Shown here: piece after piece, positions 1 through 8,721 of the stretch
How the letters are laid out: each line of letters begins with the position of its first letter
Numbering within the stretch: position 1 is the first letter of the stretch
Assembly (NCBI RefSeq): GCF_003194385.1
Contig: NZ_LAPT01000114.1
Location: 1-64,000, forward strand
Direction: 5' to 3'
Source of the DNA: Pokkaliibacter plantistimulans
GTDB lineage: Bacteria; Pseudomonadota; Gammaproteobacteria; Pseudomonadales; Balneatricaceae
Length of the DNA stretch: 64,000 bases
Notes under the pieces: generated by a model
What the model was told of the DNA's origin: nothing
Databases searched by the model: none
The model's input: only the letters and a program-made list of their open reading frames with translations
Translations under genes and position numbers: made by a program

Positions 1-2
1 AA

Positions 3-878
3 AATCCGCAAAATCCGCAAAGCACCGGTGTACAGCTGGTCGGAGCGGAGGTGGCTAAGGCAAATGTTACTAATCCAACTCAACTGCCAGGAGCGAGTGC
101 TGAGGTTGACGGTGCTGTAGTTGCTGATGATCTCCAGGCGTCAAGTAGTACTTTGCTTCAGAGCACAGGTACAAAAGCCGCTGGTATAGAGAGCGGTAAT
201 GAGCGGCAGCCAATGCCAGCAGCGAATTCGGCCCTTACCGCTGCCGGTGATTCAAGCACCGTGACGGATTCCGGAACAGACTCTAGTGGAGCGCACGAAG
301 GTTCTCATCAGGGTAAAGGTGCTGGTAACTCGTCTTCTGATGGACTGGATCCCAGCGCTACTGGAGCAGCAGCTCTTGATAAGGCGCAAGTGCAGGACTT
401 TAAGTCCGCATTGACAACGGCATCCCAGAACCCAGCCGCCGGTTCTGGGGTTTTGACGGGTAAGCCTGATACCGAGCAGTGGGCTACTCAACTGAATCGT
501 CAGTTACAGGTGCTGAATCAGCAGGGTGTACAGACGGCTGACCTGCGTTTGGACCAGCAGGACATGGGTTCACTGCAAGTTCGTATTCATATACAGCATG
601 ATCAGGCCAGTATTGTCTTCCAAAGTACCTCTCCTCAAGTTCGGGATGCGCTGGAAAGCCACATCCAGCGCTTGAAAGATGGATTTGCGGAGCAGGGATT
701 GAACTTGGGTTCTGTAGATGTGAGGGATAATTCCGGCCAATCTCAGGAGCAGTCGTATCAGCCAAAAACGTCGCCAGGCTATAGGGATGAGCTGGCGGAA
801 GGGGATGGGGATGTCATCGTCCCCGTAACCGAATCAACTGCCGTATCGACCGACAGGTTGGTTGATTATTATGCATAG
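3..878 (+). CDS. fliK: Flagellar hook-length control protein FliK, C-terminal part
   Basis: The reading frame is open to the window edge, so the gene begins upstream; a GTG at 51 is only an internal codon. The visible 292 codons show a low-complexity Ser/Ala/Gly/Asp-rich linker and then, from about nt 480 to 750, the conserved FliK C-terminal (Flg_hook) domain: an LRLDQQDMGSLQVRI-type strand, a VFQSTSPQVRDALE helix and a GLNLGSVDV strand. FliK measures hook length and switches the export gate (FlhB) from rod/hook to filament substrates. The immediate downstream genes fliLMNOPQR-flhB encode C-ring and gate parts, which fits. The tail after the domain is acidic and probably flexible. Identification is firm; the N-terminus is not visible. 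Confidence 0.9.
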   Translation, partial: NPQNPQSTGVQLVGAEVAKANVTNPTQLPGASAEVDGAVVADDLQASSSTLLQSTGTKAAGIESGNERQPMPAANSALTAAGDSSTVTDSGTDSSGAHEGSHQGKGAGNSSSDGLDPSATGAAALDKAQVQDFKSALTTASQNPAAGSGVLTGKPDTEQWATQLNRQLQVLNQQGVQTADLRLDQQDMGSLQVRIHIQHDQASIVFQSTSPQVRDALESHIQRLKDGFAEQGLNLGSVDVRDNSGQSQEQSYQPKTSPGYRDELAEGDGDVIVPVTESTAVSTDRLVDYYA

Positions 879-956
879 TGCGGTTGTGTAGCGTGAAAAA
901 CTCACCAGATTGGTGTTCTGGTCGCTCTTAAGGTATTTTTCCACGAGTCATACATG

Positions 957-983
957 ATCCGCTGTATCTCACATACAGCGGAT
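957..983. other. Perfect 11-bp inverted repeat before fliL
   Basis: Arms 957-967 and 973-983 (ATCCGCTGTAT and its exact complement) are separated by 5 nt. No T-run follows, so it is not a textbook terminator; it could be a 5' mRNA stabiliser or an attenuation/processing point between fliK and the fliL operon. It ends 25 bp before the fliL start chosen here. Confidence 0.6.
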
Positions 984-1008
984 GTCGCTATTATTCCGAG
1001 AGAACATC

Positions 1009-1524
1009 ATGGCGGATCAAGAACAGCAGGACGAAGCCAAGCCCAAGAGTAAAAAGAAGCTCATCATTATCATTGTTCTGGCGTTGTTGCTATTGGGTGG
1101 CGGTGGTGGAGCTGCGTATTACTTTCTTTTTGCCTCCAAACCTCCAGCAGAAGAGACGGCAGCTGAGCCGGCCAAGCCCGTTAAGGTGAGAGCGCTTTAT
1201 GTCAAGATCCGAATGCCTGGTGACAAACCCTCTTTTGTGGTCTCTCTGACGGACTCGAACGGTCGTCAGCGTTTCATGCAGCTCTTCGTTGAGGCCAAAA
1301 CACGTGATCAGGCAATTGTGGATGCTTTGAGCCTGCACATGCCACTTATCTGTGATCGGTTGAACTTTATTTTTAGCTCTGCTGATTTCACTGATCTCCA
1401 GACTAACGAAGGCAAATTGGCTTTGCAGCAGAAAGCCTTAGAAGCTGTGAAAGAAATCATCACCAAGGAAACAGGGAAGTCAGATGTAGAAGCCATTTTA
1501 TTCACCAACTTGGTTATGCAGTAG
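1009..1524 (+). CDS. fliL: Flagellar basal-body protein FliL
   Basis: A 171-residue inner-membrane protein. A short charged Lys-rich cytoplasmic N-terminus is followed by one transmembrane helix (residues about 17-40, KLIIIIVLALLLLGGGGGAA core) and a periplasmic FliL domain. FliL surrounds the stator units and supports torque and stator stability. The ATG at 1009 is preferred over an in-frame ATG at 982, because 982 lies inside the inverted repeat while 1009 has a GAGAG ribosome site 6 nt upstream. It is followed 12 nt later by fliM, the usual fliLMNOPQR arrangement. The C-terminus ending in a short hydrophobic segment is typical of the family. Confidence 0.93.
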   Translation: MADQEQQDEAKPKSKKKLIIIIVLALLLLGGGGGAAYYFLFASKPPAEETAAEPAKPVKVRALYVKIRMPGDKPSFVVSLTDSNGRQRFMQLFVEAKTRDQAIVDALSLHMPLICDRLNFIFSSADFTDLQTNEGKLALQQKALEAVKEIITKETGKSDVEAILFTNLVMQ

Positions 1525-1536
1525 GAGTCATCTAGG

Positions 1537-2502
1537 ATGCAGGATCTACTGTCTCAGGATGAAATTGATGCACTATTGCATGGTGTCGACGATGGTGATG
1601 TCGAAACCGAGGGTGATGTAGAGGTAGATGGTGCTCGGAATTACGATCTTACTAGCCAGGATCGTATTGTTCGCGGGCGTATGCCGACTCTGGAAATGAT
1701 CAACGAACGTTTTGCTCGCTACACCCGAATCAGTTTATTTAACCTGCTACGAAGAAGTGCTGATGTCTCCGTTGGGGGGATTCAGATCCTGAAATTTGGC
1801 GAGTATGTGCACACTCTGTATGTTCCGACGAGTTTGAACTTGGTGAAATGCCGCCCTTTGCGTGGAACTGGTCTGTTCATTCTCGACGCCAAGCTGGTTT
1901 TCAAGCTGGTGGATAACTTTTTTGGTGGTGATGGTCGGCATGCCAAGATTGAAGGACGCGAGTTTACACCTACCGAGACTCGTATAGTTCAGAAAGTACT
2001 TGAGTTGGTCTTTCGGGATTTACACGAGGCCTGGGCGCCGGTGCTCAAGCTCGAGTTCGAGTACGTAAACTCTGAAGTTAACCCTGCAATGGCGAATATT
2101 GTCAGTCCAAGTGAAGTGGTTGTTGTCAATACCTTTCATATCGAATTAGATGGTGGTGGTGGGGATCTTCATATCACTATCCCTTATGCAATGCTGGAGC
2201 CTGTGCGGGATATCCTCGATTCCGGGGTGCAGAGTGACGTGGATGAAAAGGATGAACGCTGGGTGAAAGCTCTGCAAAGTGAGATCATGGACGCGAAGGT
2301 GCTGTTGAATTCTGTTGTTGCGCGTCGACAGGTCACGCTTCGTGACATACTTGAAATGGAGCCAGGTGACGTAATTCCTGTAGATGTTCCAGAGGTGTTA
2401 ACTTTGACCGCAAACAATATTCCTATATTCAAAGGGCGTCTGGGAGTCAGTAGGCAAAACTTGGCTTTCAAGGTAAAAGAGCAATTCAAGTTACCTCGTT
2501 AG
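1537..2502 (+). CDS. fliM: Flagellar motor switch protein FliM
   Basis: A 321-residue C-ring protein. The N-terminal peptide LSQDEIDALL (residues 4-13) is the CheY-P docking motif. The middle domain carries the GGDGR-type motif (around residue 130) that contacts FliG, and the last 80 residues form the SpoA-like domain that pairs with FliN. Length and layout match the family. In the cell it forms the switch complex under the MS ring, where CheY-P binding reverses rotation; cheY, cheZ, cheA and cheB are encoded 9 kb downstream. An AGGAGT ribosome site precedes the ATG. A 97-bp spacer without evident gene separates it from fliN. Confidence 0.96.
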   Translation: MQDLLSQDEIDALLHGVDDGDVETEGDVEVDGARNYDLTSQDRIVRGRMPTLEMINERFARYTRISLFNLLRRSADVSVGGIQILKFGEYVHTLYVPTSLNLVKCRPLRGTGLFILDAKLVFKLVDNFFGGDGRHAKIEGREFTPTETRIVQKVLELVFRDLHEAWAPVLKLEFEYVNSEVNPAMANIVSPSEVVVVNTFHIELDGGGGDLHITIPYAMLEPVRDILDSGVQSDVDEKDERWVKALQSEIMDAKVLLNSVVARRQVTLRDILEMEPGDVIPVDVPEVLTLTANNIPIFKGRLGVSRQNLAFKVKEQFKLPR

Positions 2503-2599
2503 CGTCTTGCAAGTTGAAGAGAGCTCCAGACAAGGTGATATAGAGATGTGCCGCGCTGTTTAGGGGCTTAAGAATCAGGTATCTGAGCTGTAACAATCT

Positions 2600-3046
2600 A
2601 TGAGTAACGAAAATACCCCAAAAGACGAAGAGGCTATGGCTGATGAATGGGCCGCAGCGCTTTCTGAACAGACCTCTGATGCGGCAGATGACTGGGCTGC
2701 TGCAATGGCTGAGCAGGAAAACGATGATGCTCAGCGTGTCGAGCTCGATGAATTACGTGATGAGGGGCGTAGAGTAGATCTGGAAAGGCCTAACCTGGAC
2801 GTCATTCTCGATATTCCGGTAACCATCTCAATGGAGGTTGGGCATACCGAAATCTCCATTCGAAACCTTCTGCAGTTGAATCAGGGGTCTGTAGTTGAAC
2901 TGGATCGCATGGCAGGAGAGCCTTTGGATGTACTGGTAAATGGTACTCTGATTGCTCATGGTGAAGTCGTTGTGGTCAACGAGCGTTTCGGTATTCGTCT
3001 GACCGATGTCATCAGCCCGTCAGAGCGAATCAAAAAGCTGCGATGA
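2600..3046 (+). CDS. fliN: Flagellar motor switch protein FliN
   Basis: A 148-residue C-ring protein. The acidic, Ala-rich N-terminal 60 residues include two DEWAAAL/DDWAAAM repeats. From about residue 68 comes the SpoA domain: LDVILDIPVTISMEVGHTEI, NLLQLNQGSVVELDR, then VNGTLIAHGEVVVVNERFGIRLTDV. FliN forms the lower ring of the C-ring with FliM and docks the FliH-FliI export ATPase. Its stop overlaps the fliO start by 4 nt (ATGA), indicating translational coupling. The N-terminal extension is long compared with enteric FliN but common in Pseudomonas-like bacteria. Confidence 0.95.
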   Translation: MSNENTPKDEEAMADEWAAALSEQTSDAADDWAAAMAEQENDDAQRVELDELRDEGRRVDLERPNLDVILDIPVTISMEVGHTEISIRNLLQLNQGSVVELDRMAGEPLDVLVNGTLIAHGEVVVVNERFGIRLTDVISPSERIKKLR

Positions 3047-3456
3047 ATAGGCTCATTACGGTATTCCTGCTGTTGGCCAGTATTAACTCAGTGCGAGCTG
3101 CTGAGACGCAGGTCCCACTTTCTCATGTTGACTTTTCGCCATCAGCATCTGCCTTAAATGTTGTTACAGGTCTGGTCGTGGTCCTGCTCTGTATGTGGGG
3201 CGTGGTCTGGTTAATGCGCCGTTGGCAGAATGGTGGGCTTGCAGGCAGAAAAGACTGGCGTGTTATTGCTGCCCTGCATCTTGGCCAGAAAGAGCGTCTA
3301 CTTCTGGTTCAGGTTGGGGAAGAGCAGTTTTTGCTTGGTGTTACTGCGAATGGTATCAATCAGCTCGCAAGATACGCTGAACCTGTTCTCAAGGAAGACA
3401 TGTTTGCCAATAAACTGTCCCAGGCGCTGACCAGATACCAAAAGGAACGTAAATGA
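3043..3456 (+). CDS. fliO: Flagellar export-gate assembly protein FliO
   Basis: A 137-residue protein. Residues 1-19 look like a signal peptide or first membrane helix, followed by a second hydrophobic helix at about 35-56 ([20 protein letters not shown]) and a cytoplasmic domain with the FliO pattern ([21 protein letters not shown]). FliO is a chaperone-like factor for assembly of the FliP5 ring of the export gate. Overlaps of 4 nt on both sides (ATGA with fliN and fliP) place it in one translationally coupled operon. Confidence 0.9.
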   Translation: MNRLITVFLLLASINSVRAAETQVPLSHVDFSPSASALNVVTGLVVVLLCMWGVVWLMRRWQNGGLAGRKDWRVIAALHLGQKERLLLVQVGEEQFLLGVTANGINQLARYAEPVLKEDMFANKLSQALTRYQKERK

Positions 3457-4205
3457 CGTTCAAGGTAACGCTCAGGGTCTTTCTGCTTTTGTTAGGGTTG
3501 ATGCCTGCAATACTATTGGCTGCAGAGCCCGGTATTCCAGCTATTCAAATCACGCCGGGACCAAACGGATCTCAGAATCTGACGGTTACGATGCAGATTC
3601 TGCTGGCAATGACAGCGCTGACCTTCTTGCCAGCGTTCGTCATGATGATGACGTCGTTTACCAGAATCATCATTGTCTTTTCAATATTGCGTCAGGCTCT
3701 TGGGCTGCAGCAGGCGCCATCCAATCAGGTTATGATAGGTCTGGCTCTGTTTCTGACGTTCTTCATCATGTCCCCGGTATTCGATCAAATTAATGCTAAC
3801 GCGGTTCAGCCTTATCTAAGTGAGAAGATGGATGCTCGCACTGCGATCGATGAAGCGGGTAAGCCATTGCACAAGTTCATGATTGAGCAAACGCGTCAAG
3901 CTGATCTGGCCATGTTCATGCATCTTGCGGGCAAGGAAAAGGTCGATTCTCCTGCAATGGTGCCATTTAATGTTTTGGTGCCTGCTTTTGTGACAAGTGA
4001 ACTGAAAACGGCATTTCAGATAGGCTTTATGATCTTTATCCCGTTTCTGGTAATTGATCTGGTAGTAGCGAGCGTATTGATGGCGATGGGTATGATGATG
4101 CTGTCACCAGTCATCGTCTCTCTGCCATTCAAACTGATGCTTTTCGTGCTGGTTGATGGCTGGAGTATGATCATGGGGACACTGGCAGCAAGTTACGGGA
4201 TGTGA
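3453..4205 (+). CDS. fliP: Flagellar type III export gate protein FliP
   Basis: A 250-residue gate protein. A cleavable signal peptide (about residues 1-23) precedes the signature stretch [18 protein letters not shown], with [13 protein letters not shown] and [14 protein letters not shown], then a periplasmic loop and two C-terminal helices containing the [27 protein letters not shown] motif. Five FliP with FliQ and FliR make the helical export gate in the MS ring. It overlaps fliO by 4 nt and precedes fliQ by 7 nt. Everything is canonical. Confidence 0.97.
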   Translation: MTFKVTLRVFLLLLGLMPAILLAAEPGIPAIQITPGPNGSQNLTVTMQILLAMTALTFLPAFVMMMTSFTRIIIVFSILRQALGLQQAPSNQVMIGLALFLTFFIMSPVFDQINANAVQPYLSEKMDARTAIDEAGKPLHKFMIEQTRQADLAMFMHLAGKEKVDSPAMVPFNVLVPAFVTSELKTAFQIGFMIFIPFLVIDLVVASVLMAMGMMMLSPVIVSLPFKLMLFVLVDGWSMIMGTLAASYGM

Positions 4206-4212
4206 GGTCGCC

Positions 4213-4482
4213 ATGACGCCTGAAGCGGCTCTTGATATGTATCGGCAAGGTTTCATGTTGATCATCGTGCTGGTGTCAGTGATTGTCTTGCCTAGTCTTG
4301 TCGTGGGATTGATCGTGTCAATATTTCAAGCTGCTACCCAGATCAACGAGCAGACTCTCAGCTTCTTGCCGCGTTTGCTGGTGACTATAGGTGCCATTAT
4401 GTGGACTGGTCCCTGGATTGTTGAAAAAATCATGGACATGTTCAACTCGCTGTTTGTTAATATCCCTTTGCTGATCGGCTAG
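4213..4482 (+). CDS. fliQ: Flagellar type III export gate protein FliQ
   Basis: An 89-residue protein with two transmembrane helices (about 14-40 and 52-75) and the family motif SIFQAATQINEQTLSFLPR in between. Four FliQ subunits wrap the FliP/FliR gate. A GAGGTCGCC ribosome site overlaps the fliP stop. It is followed immediately (1 nt) by fliR. Full length and intact. Confidence 0.96.
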   Translation: MTPEAALDMYRQGFMLIIVLVSVIVLPSLVVGLIVSIFQAATQINEQTLSFLPRLLVTIGAIMWTGPWIVEKIMDMFNSLFVNIPLLIG

Positions 4483-4483
4483 T

Positions 4484-5260
4484 ATGTTCCAGTTGGATGT
4501 ACCTACTCTGACGGGCTGGATGTACGGTTACCTCTGGCCGCTATTTCGTGTTGCTGGCTTTATGGCTGCAGCGCCCATCTTCGGTACTCAATCCATTCCT
4601 GCTACAGTTCGTGTTTTTCTTGCTATGGGGCTGGCTGCCTTACTGGCGCCCATCTTGCCAGCGGGTCCAACTCCGGATGGGCTTAGTCTGGCGACCTGGC
4701 TTCAGGTGGGAGCGCAGACACTGATCGGGATAATGATCGGTTTTTCTGTGCAGATATTATTTCAAGTGTTCACTACAGCTGGGCAAATCCTGGCTATGCA
4801 GATGGGGCTCGGGTTTGCTTCTGTGAACGATCCTGTCAATGGGCTATCTGTAGTGGCGTTGGGGCAGTTTTATATGTTGTTAAGTACTGTCCTGTTTCTG
4901 TTGATGAATGGGCATTTAACGCTGCTGCAGCTACTGGCGAATAGCTTTATTTGGTTGCCCGTTGGGCAGTGGCCTGCAGTGGATTCCTATTGGATGCTGG
5001 CAGATGCTGGGACCTGGTTGGTATCGAGTGCGCTGTCATTGGCTCTGCCAGGGGTGATAGCGCTACTGCTAGTGAATTTATCTCTGGGAATTATTACCAA
5101 AGCGGCGCCTCAGCTGAACATTTTTGCTGTAGGTTTTGCATTTCTGCTTATGTTTGGCCTGTTTATTTTCTGGGTTGGGCTTTCTGATATGGTCTGGCAG
5201 CAGCAAAACTTTATGTTGGATATCTTTGATCTGACGAAGTCGCTGTTTGGAGCTCCGTGA
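4484..5260 (+). CDS. fliR: Flagellar type III export gate protein FliR
   Basis: A 258-residue integral membrane protein with about six hydrophobic helices. Recognisable stretches are PLFRVAGFMAAAPIFG near residue 20, a QILAMQMGLGFASVNDP loop at about 100 and a TKAAPQLNIFAVGFAF segment near residue 206. FliR is the single subunit that completes the FliP5-FliQ4 gate. Its TGA overlaps the flhB ATG (TGATG at 5258-5262), a typical coupled junction. Confidence 0.96.
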   Translation: MFQLDVPTLTGWMYGYLWPLFRVAGFMAAAPIFGTQSIPATVRVFLAMGLAALLAPILPAGPTPDGLSLATWLQVGAQTLIGIMIGFSVQILFQVFTTAGQILAMQMGLGFASVNDPVNGLSVVALGQFYMLLSTVLFLLMNGHLTLLQLLANSFIWLPVGQWPAVDSYWMLADAGTWLVSSALSLALPGVIALLLVNLSLGIITKAAPQLNIFAVGFAFLLMFGLFIFWVGLSDMVWQQQNFMLDIFDLTKSLFGAP

Positions 5261-6381
5261 TGTCTGATTCAGATCAGGAAAAGACCGAACAACCAACGGC
5301 GAAGCGCCTTGAACAGGCACGGGAAAAGGGTGACGTTCCCCGATCAAGGGAGCTGAGTACTACTGTACTGCTTGTTATCTGCGGCTGTTTCATGCTGTTT
5401 TTCGGCCAGCGTATTGTTGAAGTTTTTATTCAGTTGATGCGCTTCAATCTGTCGATTGATAAAGCAGCTTCCAGTGATCCCATGATGATGTTTGCTCATC
5501 TGGAGGTCACGGTAAAAGAAGCACTGATGTCCATTATGGGGTTGTTGATAGGGCTGGCTTTTGTCGCTATTGCTGCCAGTGTGCTCATGGGAGGGTGGAA
5601 TTTTACCCTGGAGGCCTTGCAGCCCAAGTTGAGCAAGCTGAATCCTCTGGCTGGTATCAAGCGCATGTTTTCCATCAACTCCCTGGTGGAGCTGGTTAAG
5701 TCCTTTGCCAAGTTTGCTGTTGTGGCTGGCATGGCCATCTATATGATTCGCTCTGATCAGGATCGGCTGATGCTGATGGCTCGGCAGGATATTATGACGA
5801 GCATGGCGAATGGATTAGAGCTATTGCTGTGGGGATTTATCTGGCTTGCATGCTCATTGGTGCTGATTACGCTGATTGATGTTCCATATCAACAATATCA
5901 GTACATGCAAAAGCTCAAGATGACCAAGCAAGAGGTCAAGGAAGAAATGAAAAATGCGGAGGGTAATCCCGAAATCAAGGGGCGTATCCGCCGCTTGCAA
6001 AGAGAAATGACATTTCGCCGTATGATGTCTAATGTGCCAAAGGCGGATGTAGTGATCACTAACCCTACTCATTATGCAGTCGCTTTGCAGTATGCGGGCC
6101 ACAAAGCTCCAGTCCTGGTTGCAAAAGGGGAGGAGCTGGTAGCTGCCAAGATCAGAGAGATTGCGGATGCGCACAAGGTACCTATCATTTCGGCGCCAGC
6201 ACTAGCACGATCTGTTTACTACAACACTGAAATTGATCAGGAAATTCCATCTGGGCTGTATATGGCAGTGGCACAGGTACTAGCCTATGTAACCCACCTT
6301 AAAGCCTGGAAAAGACGCCAGGGGCCAAAGCCTGTTGAGCCTACGCAGTTTGACATTCCCTCGGAGCTTAGGCACGACTGA
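5260..6381 (+). CDS. flhB: Flagellar export switch protein FlhB
   Basis: A 373-residue protein. The N-terminal motif DQEKTEQPTAKRLEQAREKG is followed by four transmembrane helices, the linker KQEVKEEMKNAEGNPEIKGR and the cytoplasmic domain with the autocleavage tetrapeptide NPTH starting at residue 268 (nt 6061-6072). Cleavage between N and P, together with FliK, switches export specificity. The ATG at 5260 is chosen over the adjacent GTG at 5257 because it gives the standard TGATG overlap with fliR. This is the last gene of the fliL-flhB run before a 151-bp spacer and flhA. A separate protein resembling only its C-terminal domain is encoded at 18769-19065. Confidence 0.96.
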   Translation: MSDSDQEKTEQPTAKRLEQAREKGDVPRSRELSTTVLLVICGCFMLFFGQRIVEVFIQLMRFNLSIDKAASSDPMMMFAHLEVTVKEALMSIMGLLIGLAFVAIAASVLMGGWNFTLEALQPKLSKLNPLAGIKRMFSINSLVELVKSFAKFAVVAGMAIYMIRSDQDRLMLMARQDIMTSMANGLELLLWGFIWLACSLVLITLIDVPYQQYQYMQKLKMTKQEVKEEMKNAEGNPEIKGRIRRLQREMTFRRMMSNVPKADVVITNPTHYAVALQYAGHKAPVLVAKGEELVAAKIREIADAHKVPIISAPALARSVYYNTEIDQEIPSGLYMAVAQVLAYVTHLKAWKRRQGPKPVEPTQFDIPSELRHD

Positions 6382-6386
6382 TGTTT

Positions 6387-6401
6387 TGGCTGCATTATTG
6401 C
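6387..6401 (+). promoter_or_regulatory. Candidate sigma-54 promoter of flhA
   Basis: TTGGC at 6386-6390 and TTGC at 6398-6401 give exact GG-N10-GC spacing with the -24/-12 consensus (TGGCAC-N5-TTGC); the two bases after TGGC deviate. It lies just after the flhB stop and about 130 bp before the flhA ATG. In Pseudomonas flhA is a known RpoN/FleQ target, so the position fits. Read by eye only. Confidence 0.5.
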
Positions 6402-6532
6402 GGGGCTACTTTGCAGCAACCATGGAAGTCCATTGTTAGCCATCTGTGTTTTACTATCCCGGTCGGCAGCAGTGTTGCGGCAGGGGCATAATTGCGTATG
6501 CTAACACTGCATTTCTGTGGCTTAGATTGTTG

Positions 6533-8638
6533 ATGGCTATTAATCGCGCACAAGTTCTATCTACTCTTCGGGGTCTGGGGCAAGGGAGTCTAGGGGTTCC
6601 TGTTGTCCTCCTGGTTATGCTGGGCATGATGACATTGCCTATGCCGCCCTTCCTGTTGGATGTGTTCTTTACATTCAACATTGCTCTGTCCCTAGTCATT
6701 CTTCTTATATCTGTCTACATCCTGCGACCGCTTGACTTCGGAGTATTTCCTACCGTTCTGCTGGTGGCGACACTGCTGCGGCTTGCACTAAACGTCGCGT
6801 CTACCCGAGTCGTATTGCTCTATGGCCATGATGGCGGTGATGCTGCTGGTAAAGTTATTGCTGCTTTTGGTGAGGTGGTAATTGGTGGTAACTATGTTGT
6901 TGGTCTGGTGGTTTTTGCCATCTTGATGATCATCAACTTTGTTGTAGTTACCAAGGGTGCAGGCCGCATATCGGAAGTAAGTGCCCGCTTTGTTCTTGAT
7001 GCGATGCCAGGCAAGCAAATGGCAATCGACGCTGACTTGAATGCTGGTTTGATTAATCAAGAGCAAGCCCAGACGCGCCGTAAAGAGATTACTCAGGAAG
7101 CAGAGTTTTACGGATCCATGGACGGTGCCAGCAAGTTTGTTCGTGGTGATGCTGTCGCTGGCATCTTGATCCTGTTCATTAACATTATTGGCGGCTTACT
7201 GATAGGTATGCTGCAGCATGGACTGGCTTTTGGTGATGCGGTTCAGATCTATACGTTATTAACCATTGGTGACGGATTGGTTGCGCAGATACCTTCTCTG
7301 ATGCTGTCTACCGCTGCTGCAGTCATTGTTACTCGTGTCAGTGCTGCCGAAGATGTCGGTACGCAAATCACATCCCAGATGTTTGCTTCCCCTAAAGCGA
7401 TGGGGATCACGGCGGCCATCATGTTCATCATGGGGAGTATTCCTGGCATGCCTCATGTGTCTTTTTTGGGGTTGGCTGCTGCTGCTGCCGGTGGTGCATA
7501 CCTGATTGACAAGAAGAGTAAGGAAAAAGAAGCGAAGTCGTTGTTGGAGAAAGAGAAGCCCAAGGCACCAGTTCAAGCTCCGGAACAGAAGGAACTCAGT
7601 TGGGACGATGTGGGTCCTGTGGATATGATCGGGCTGGAAGTTGGCTATCGTTTGATACCTCTTGTCGACAAGAGTCAGGGAGGTCAGCTGCTGACGCGTA
7701 TAAAGGGGGTGCGGAAAAAACTGTCACAGGACTTGGGTTTTCTGGTGCCCTCTGTGCACATTCGTGACAACCTTGACCTGATGCCAGGCGGCTATCGCAT
7801 AGTGCTGATGGGGGTCACAATAGGTGAGGCAGAAATTTATCCTGACAAGGAAATGGCTATCAATCCGGGTCAGGTATTTGGGTCATTGAGAGGTATTGAA
7901 ACTCGTGATCCAGCGTTTGGATTGAGCGCTGTCTGGATTGACCCCACGCAGAAGGACCATGCGCAAACTCTGGGATACACAGTAGTTGATCCTGCGACAG
8001 TTATTGCCACTCATCTCAACCAAGTAATGCAAGAGCATGCCGCTGAATTGATCGGTCATGAGGAAGTTCAGCATTTGCTTGATAACCTTGCGAAAAGCGC
8101 GCCAAAACTGGTCGAATCCTTGGTGCCTGGGTTACTATCAGTTAGTATTGTATTGAAAGTATTACAAAATTTACTGAGAGAGCAGGTGCCCATCAGAGAT
8201 ATTCGTACTATCGCTGAGGCACTCACTGAGTTGGCAGGAAGAAGTAAGGATCCGCAGCAATTGACGGCTGCCGTCAGAATTGCGCTGTCCCGACTCATCA
8301 TTCAGAACATAAATGGTACTCAAGCTGAACTTCCAGTTATGACTTTGGAGCCAAAGCTGGAGCAGATTTTGCTTAAGTCTTATCAGCAAAGTCAGCAAAA
8401 TCATGAGGATGGCCTTATACTTGAGCCCGGGATGGCTGAGCGCCTGCAATCCTCACTGCAGCAGTCAGCGCAGAATCAAGAGGTGGCAGGGCGTCCTGCG
8501 GTATTGCTCGTTGCTGCACCTTTACGTAATTTGATGGCTAAGTTTGTACGTTATGGCAGCCATACTATTCATGTGCTGTCATATCAGGAAATACCGGAAA
8601 ATAAACAGATCACTATTGTTGCAACTGTGGGCGGTTAA
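6533..8638 (+). CDS. flhA: Flagellar export apparatus protein FlhA
   Basis: A 701-residue export-gate protein. Eight membrane helices lie in the first ~320 residues, including the FHIPEP-family region around the third helix (GVFPTVLLVATLLRLALNVAS) and GRISEVSARFVLDAMPGKQMAID. A linker leads to the large cytoplasmic domain (about 350-701) that binds chaperone-substrate complexes. The reading frame stays open upstream to 6446, but the start MAINRAQVLSTL at 6533 matches Pseudomonas FlhA beginnings and gives the normal length. The ribosome site is weak. It probably heads a transcription unit flhA-flhF-fliA from the sigma-54-like site at 6387. Confidence 0.96.
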   Translation: MAINRAQVLSTLRGLGQGSLGVPVVLLVMLGMMTLPMPPFLLDVFFTFNIALSLVILLISVYILRPLDFGVFPTVLLVATLLRLALNVASTRVVLLYGHDGGDAAGKVIAAFGEVVIGGNYVVGLVVFAILMIINFVVVTKGAGRISEVSARFVLDAMPGKQMAIDADLNAGLINQEQAQTRRKEITQEAEFYGSMDGASKFVRGDAVAGILILFINIIGGLLIGMLQHGLAFGDAVQIYTLLTIGDGLVAQIPSLMLSTAAAVIVTRVSAAEDVGTQITSQMFASPKAMGITAAIMFIMGSIPGMPHVSFLGLAAAAAGGAYLIDKKSKEKEAKSLLEKEKPKAPVQAPEQKELSWDDVGPVDMIGLEVGYRLIPLVDKSQGGQLLTRIKGVRKKLSQDLGFLVPSVHIRDNLDLMPGGYRIVLMGVTIGEAEIYPDKEMAINPGQVFGSLRGIETRDPAFGLSAVWIDPTQKDHAQTLGYTVVDPATVIATHLNQVMQEHAAELIGHEEVQHLLDNLAKSAPKLVESLVPGLLSVSIVLKVLQNLLREQVPIRDIRTIAEALTELAGRSKDPQQLTAAVRIALSRLIIQNINGTQAELPVMTLEPKLEQILLKSYQQSQQNHEDGLILEPGMAERLQSSLQQSAQNQEVAGRPAVLLVAAPLRNLMAKFVRYGSHTIHVLSYQEIPENKQITIVATVGG

Positions 8639-8721
8639 CCCTCTTTAGAGAATTCTCTGTTTAGGTCTGTTGCTAACTATATGAGTCAACACCCGATTGG
8701 GCACTTACACAGGAGGCGAAG

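Noticed and set aside
911-925. GG-N10-GC pair resembling a sigma-54 site upstream of fliL
   Set aside because: Only the two dinucleotides match; the rest (TGGTGTTCTGGTCGC) departs from TGGCAC-N5-TTGC.
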